In this document: positions 7,328-12,082 of the stretch, in pieces
How the letters are laid out: each line of letters begins with the position of its first letter
How positions within the stretch are numbered: the first letter of the stretch is position 1
NCBI GenBank assembly: GCA_015852425.1
Contig: JAAAIG010001033.1
Span: forward strand, 1-12,082
From: Gryganskiella cystojenkinii
Taxonomy: Eukaryota > Mortierellomycota > Mortierellomycetes > Mortierellales > Mortierellaceae
Direction of reading: 5' to 3'
Length of the DNA stretch: 12,082 bases
The notes under the pieces: model-generated
The model's database searches: none
Told to the model about the DNA's origin: nothing
What the model saw: only the letters and a program-made list of their open reading frames with translations
Translations under genes and position numbers: made by a program

Positions 7328-10300
7328 TCAAGTGTCTCCATCCTTCTCGTTCTCAGGCATTTCCTGACTGTCCGTGTTCTCGGTTTTCTTCTTGAGTGCG
7401 CCACTCTGCCACATTGCGCTGAAATATGCATTGGTCTTGGGTGCTTCTGACGAACTACTTGCTGCAGGCGCGCCAGTCAACGCAGTAGTAGCAGAAGGAG
7501 CTGAATGCGCTGAGAATGCTGGACGTGGGGCGCGACCACCGCGGCTGGGTGCTGATCTCTTGGCGACATGTCTTGGTGCCATCGACATCATAGTCGTCTT
7601 GACAATAATCTTTGTCGGAACAGCTGCTGGTGGTGGCATCGCAGAACTCAACGATGGCGGCGGCGACGACGAGGAAGTGGTTTCAGTCGCAGGAGCATGA
7701 CCACTATGACCTTCCTTGTGCTTCTTGTCGCTCTCTCCAACAGCATGCTCATGACTTCCTCCTTCCTGTTCCAGCTTTTGTCTTCTGGCCTCTTCTCTTC
7801 GAGCACTACGGTTCTTCTTTTCCTGACTAATAAATTGGCGTCGAGTCACGTCCAGAGTCTTGCCGTAAAATACATGACCGTTCAACGACAAGGCAGCATT
7901 GGCATCATCCTATACGAAGCAACATGTATAATATAACAATTAGCAAGAAAGATGACATATTAAGAAAACCGTGTCAACGAGTAAACCCTGTAAATCAAAC
8001 TTGCCTCCGTATTGAACTTGATGTTAGCCCAGACTGCAGCAGTGTTTTCTTGGTTGCGATGAATATAGACCTCTGTAGGTTCGGCATACTATTTAGCGAC
8101 AACAGCGTAAATTACGAGGGTATTTGTTAGCGAAAAGTCATGATCACTATGGCTGCCTTGATGTCAACTAGCAAACGATAGAGCATTACCAGGGACACCA
8201 GTTTCTTCAACTCTTCTTCCTTTGTCTCCTCTGGCAATCCCTGAACACGGAGCTCGTGTAAGCTCACGGTCGGCAAAGGTGGAAGGCCCTTGTTCCGCGA
8301 CGCCCGATTCGTGTCAGAGATTTTGACCATCAGTCCCCGACGCTCGCCCATATCATGACCGTCGAGAGCCAGAGCTGCATGTGCTTCCTCCTGCGAGAAA
8401 GAATCATAGATGGTATGAAGCATGTGAGTATAAGAACCTAACCCTTTCCACGTAGGTCACGCAGATTCGGTCCGATATGAGATTGTTGGTCACTTACCGG
8501 GGTAGAGAACTGCACGTAGGCGATGGTTTGTTGTTTCCCTGCGACATTACACCGGAGAATCTTTCCATACTTTTTATCGAACAATTGAAGACAGAAAGGC
8601 CAAGTCAGAGTGCTGTGCGTGCATGATATTTTCAGATGGAAGATTGTACCTCTCATACCCAAAAATTTACCTTCTCGAATATCGACTTGAGCTGCTTGTC
8701 CGTGGTGTCTCGAGGAAAGTTGGTGACAAAGCACGTATCCTCATGACGTCCAAGAGAGAGATCCGACCAAGTGGATTTTGTCCTATAGAGAAGCAGATAA
8801 TAAAATAAAACAATAAATAAGTGCCTAGAACTTAGACATTCCCATACCTTGGCTTTAAGTCTTTCGTGGGTGACTTACTTCCTGGCAGAAGACTCTGATG
8901 ACAGCGCGTCCGTCTCGGTTTCTTTACTCTTGCTATCAGCTTGTGCTCCCATCGACTCGGACACCGTCTCGTCCAACTTTAGAGCCTTCGCTGAGGGAGC
9001 GTCCTCTGTAATGGACCCCTTTCTCTTCTTAACTGATTTCGGCTAATTAGAGTTTGTTTGGGAAGGTGGAACATTGATTAGTTGAGCGTCTCGGAAAACA
9101 CGCTGATAATCTCAAAAATCCGATGGATCATATCATACCTTGGCGGCTGAAGATGGCTCTTGCGCAACAACTTGAGGCTCTACTGCGACGAGGGGCGTAG
9201 CATACTGTGCTTGCTGTTCGAGTGCCGCCTATGGATGTAATGTTAGACTTTGTAAGTGACGTTGTCCCAGAGCTAAAGGTAAGGACGACATAGCCGAGTT
9301 GTCATAATACCTTTGCGCGATTAACCTCGACCTTCTTCATGGCAGCTCGGGTTCTAGTCAGGGCATCCTTGTACTCGTTGACTTCGCCATACACGCGTTC
9401 GAACGTTAGCCATGCATCCATAACCCTCTCGGGCCAATCCAAATGATCGGCGGCTGTACAAGCGCGAACGAAGATGCGTCTAGCCCCCTTTGCACTCCCA
9501 AGACGCCTGTATTAGATTTTTTTGTCACGATGATAAGATCAGTATCCAGAAAAAGAGCTTTCTCTATTCACTCTTTGCGCAAGAAAACAAAGCCCGTACC
9601 TCTCGAATTCGACAAATCCTATCCAGTTATCAGCGAGTGTTTTTTGACTGGTAATAATTGCTTCCCAGAGGCTACGCGCCTTGACATGGTCACCCAAGGT
9701 GCCGGCTTCCAATTCAATCCACTGACGTTCTAGCTTGTAATACGGATCTCCGCCCGCTGCTTGGACTGTGGCAATGGCTTGCTCAAAGCACTGGCGGACT
9801 CGGGTATGCCCATCTACCAAAGACGGATGAGGTGAAACAGTTAGAACGATGTCGCGAACACCACACTAAACAATCCGGATCATTCAGCAATGACGCGACT
9901 CACCCTCATCCCGTGCTGCCCTCCTGAACAGATAGACGCACTTGGCGAGTAGCACCTTGACCAATTCGGTAGGACTAACCAGCAGAGTGGTATCTGCCAG
10001 CGCCTTGTTCACAACATCTGTAAGGAGTGAGAGAATGAATTAATAAATGCGATTTTTGTCTATAAAAGATTTTTACTTGAGCGAGACTGTAAAATCATTG
10101 AGTACGTACCATCAATTTCGGAGAGAGGTCGGGCATATGTTTCCTATGTTAAAAATCGAACATTGTCCATATTAACAAGCGTTCGTCTTTGGCGATTCTT
10201 TAGCATATTTTACAGTCCCGCTTCTTACCAAGAAGAGAATGTGATCCTCCCACAGATCACCGCTCCACGGACAATTCCGATGGGCTCGCTCTGCGATGTT

Positions 10301-11949
10301 GAGAACCTCTGTCGGATTCAGATCAAACTCTTTTTGAGGAAGTCCCTAATTGCCATCAAAATAATATGTTGTTAATCGACTATTTGCCTATATGCAGCTA
10401 AATGGCGATACGATCCTATTCTCTTGACTTACTGGCGACATTAGGAAGGACAGATAATCGTTCCATACAGTAGGAACTAGACAGTGCACAGTCAGGGCTC
10501 TCTCAAAGAGCGTTCGCATGCGTCCAAAGGATTTTGGTGGTGATTTTGGTGACGATCGCCTCTCGTAATCCAGATATGCTGTGAATGCCTCCAAACTGTT
10601 CTCGGTCTCAACCTATGAAAATTGGCAGTGAAATACGGATAGGAATACAGGTTAGTGACCTCGTGTTCGTACGATCTACCGATCACATTGCCAATCGTAG
10701 CTGTAGGACATACCAACTGGTCTTCGTAAGGAGAAAGCTTTTCGAGGATCGCTCGAGTCGCGCTCGCTTTCTTATTGTACTGGACCATACTACTCTCATA
10801 CTCGGCACTCGCGTACTTGGTGATGAAAGAAGACAGGCTTGAAAGTGTGCCATCAATATCTGTGTGAGGAACTCCGAGACGATCCTGGTAGCTGGTCTTG
10901 AGTTTGTTGATTTGCTCTTGTCTATTAGTCAGTATCAATTCGAAAAATAAGTAAGAAGCCCAAACCAATCCTGCTCGTAACACGATCCTGATATATCCCA
11001 TGATTACTTACGATGGCGTCTTCTAGTATAGCAAAATTCACATAAGGAAGCGAGTAGTTAGATGAAGGTGTTCATTTTTCCAGTGGGATCCAAGCACTCC
11101 TAATAGTAGATCCAGTCAAAAAACAACGTCATCTTGCTTTGTCTTACCTGTTCGTCCAGCAATCGAAGCTCAAAGTCCATCCAAGTATTCCAGATTGTAT
11201 GACTCTTGGGGAGATGGAACTCTGTAAACTTGATGGCGCGACTACAAACAGATCGGACCTCATCATCCGTGATGGCAGCTTCATCCTCGGGGCTTTCCTG
11301 TGAATCCTCGTATTCTTCAACCACGTAATCCACATACGACTTCCAGATGGCTATGGCTATTGCGCGTAAATGCGAAATGGGTCATAAACGAGAGAAAACA
11401 GTCAGCATGTTTTGTTGCTAGGTGGCACAGTCGATAAATAGCGTCTTCAGTCGCAATCGGATCTCTCTTCAAGTACATACAGAGATAATCGGCAGTGGCC
11501 TTCTCGTACAGCTCCAGGATGCGCTTCTTGTCATCTTCCGAGATCGCAATACTGGACTCGTCCTTGATCCAGTCCAGCCACAGTGCTACGTCGATGACGA
11601 TACAGGATATGTGAAATTATTAGCATTCTGCTCCAAAATAAAGAAATCGCCAATCTCCATTCTGCGGAGTAAGCCTTCCAGTATGTCCCCTACCTTCCGT
11701 AAGAGGGAAAGTCTTGCTCATGTTCTCCCTGGCGTCACGAAGCTCATCAAGCAAGGTCGATTCCTTGAGGAGGTTGATCAGCTGGAGGTGCTGTTCGTAC
11801 TGATTCGGCGTTTGCTCTAAAGAGCTCTTTAAAGCATGAATTGCTTCCTTTGTCTCTGGATTGGGACCGTCCATTTCTGTGTCCCTGATACCCTCGTCCG
11901 TGTCACTGAGTGAGTCCAGATCCATGTGGTGATGACCAGTTGACGCCAT
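7328..11949 (-). CDS. SART3/Prp24-type U4/U6 snRNP recycling factor (18 exons)
   Basis: Exons in order: 11949-11694, 11585-11481, 11356-11148, 11022-11012, 10921-10714, 10612-10433, 10345-10229, 10143-10110, 10017-9904, 9813-9600, 9506-9311, 9228-9139, 9042-8879, 8782-8671, 8569-8498, 8390-8190, 8088-8005 and 7909-7328. The sum is 982 codons plus stop, close to human SART3. The family binds U6 snRNA and re-anneals it with U4 in the nucleus. An acidic N-terminus is followed by HAT repeats to about residue 548 (ALWLDWIKDE, AIWKSYVDYV, RAHRNCPWSGDLWEDHI, RARSLWEAI-like helices). A linker carries a basic NLS (PKSVKKRKG, about 579-587). RRM1 (about 650-725; RNP2 CFVTNF) and RRM2 (about 738-808; LRVQGL) follow, then a basic helix and a Ser/Ala/Pro-rich tail with SMAPR and a Lsm-contact-like motif (about 945-957). 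Two RRMs match SART3 rather than the four of yeast Prp24. The start is the first ATG before the acidic segment. Confidence 0.88.
7910..8004 (-). other. GC-AG intron (intron 17) in RRM2 of the SART3-like gene
   Basis: Exon 17 ends ...ACG GAG at 8005 and is followed by GCAAGT, the consensus of the minor GC-AG class of U2 introns. The acceptor ends GTATAG at 7910, and exon 18 resumes GAT GAT GCC in frame in the second helix of RRM2. No GT nearby keeps both the frame and the RRM sequence. All other introns in the window can be read as GT-AG. Confidence 0.8.
11012..11022 (-). other. Probable 11-nt microexon of the SART3-like gene
   Basis: On the minus strand AAGACGCCATC sits between a TATACTAG acceptor (with CTAAC-type branch candidates upstream) and a perfect GTAAGT donor. 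Exon 3 ends in phase 0 after CTG GAC GAA CAG. Adding 11 nt leaves phase 2, and exon 5 supplies the A that completes the codon (K-T-P-S-Q-E-Q-I-N). Flanking introns are then 125 and 90 nt, normal for this gene. Without it the GACTAATAG acceptor would shift the frame. The rival reading skips the microexon and uses a weak AAGAG acceptor at 10916, giving a 231-nt intron and a protein six residues shorter. Confidence 0.62.
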
Positions 11950-12082
11950 TGATCGATCCTGACTGTTAATAAGGAAGAAATGAATAATTACGCGTGTTTA
12001 AAAAAAAGACATGCCATGAACGTGGTCAGGGTGCCCTTATCCAGCCCACCGAAGTTGACGTGAAATTAAGGGTACCCTCACT
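11950..12082 (-). promoter_or_regulatory. 5' flank of the SART3-like gene
   Basis: These 133 nt upstream of the minus-strand ATG hold a T-run (about 12000-12007), a nine-codon minor uORF (12017-11988), and CTTATTAACAG ending at about 11961. That last element could be the acceptor of a 5' UTR intron whose donor lies outside the window. The distal part carries a palindromic repeat pair. The transcription start cannot be placed. Confidence 0.4.
12028..12078. repeat. Imperfect inverted/direct repeat pair of a palindromic 10-mer
   Basis: AGGGTGCCCTTA (12028-12039) and TAAGGGTACCCT (12067-12078) are inverted copies matching at 11 of 12 positions across a 27-nt spacer. Each core (AGGGTACCCT perfectly, AGGGTGCCCT with one break) is itself a palindrome, so the pair could equally be two sites for a dimeric factor upstream of the SART3-like gene. 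It lies at the window edge and more copies may follow. Confidence 0.45.

Noticed and set aside
7374..7936. Plus-strand frames opposite the last SART3-like exon, including Ala/Gly-rich and His/Arg-rich ones
   Set aside because: The minus-strand frame continues the RRM2 fold from exon 17 and ends with the expected basic helix and Lsm motif. The plus frames resemble nothing.
7328..11949. Four-RRM Prp24 of yeast type, or several separate small minus-strand genes
   Set aside because: All minus-strand fragments join in phase into one protein, and only two RRM signatures are present after the HAT repeats.
12001..12082. Telomere-like or transposon terminal repeat at the window end
   Set aside because: Only two palindromic copies are visible, with no tandem array, target duplication or transposase.

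Overview
The window is eukaryotic, almost certainly fungal nuclear DNA. Genes are broken by short (about 80-165 nt) introns with GTAAGT/GTATGT-type donors, CTAAC/CTGAC-type branch sites and TAG/CAG acceptors, and proteins carry long Gln/Asn/Ser-rich stretches. An early-diverging filamentous fungus of the Mortierella type is my best guess. That is an inference from intron style and protein character, not a proof. No tRNA, rRNA, CRISPR array or mobile element was found.

There are three protein genes. (1) Positions 158-5998, plus strand: a five-exon gene for a SWI1/ARID1-type subunit of the SWI/SNF chromatin remodeller, 1781 aa in my splice model. It has a prion-like Q/N-rich N-terminal half, an ARID DNA-binding domain interrupted by an intron, and a BAF250/SWI1 C-terminal armadillo-like region. 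(2) Positions 6462-7235, plus strand: a single-exon gene for a 257-residue 2H-phosphoesterase-like protein with HCT and HLS motifs. (3) Positions 7328-11949, minus strand: an 18-exon gene for a SART3/Prp24-type U6 snRNP recycling factor, 982 aa. It has N-terminal HAT repeats, an NLS-bearing linker, two RRMs and a degenerate Lsm-binding tail. It includes a probable 11-nt microexon and a GC-AG intron. In all three models the summed exons are a multiple of three and every junction keeps frame.

Layout: 157 nt of 5' flank; SWI1; a 463-nt pyrimidine-rich intergenic gap; the 2H gene; a 92-nt convergent gap with poly(A) signals on both strands; the SART3-like gene on the opposite strand; and 133 nt of its 5' flank, which contains an imperfect palindromic repeat pair. 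Genes 1 and 2 are tandem, genes 2 and 3 convergent. The genes do not form an obvious pathway: SWI/SNF acts in transcription, SART3/Prp24 in U4/U6 snRNP recycling, and the 2H enzyme probably in RNA or nucleotide phosphoester chemistry. I see no novel multi-gene system. The points of most interest are splice-structure oddities and the prion-like SWI1.
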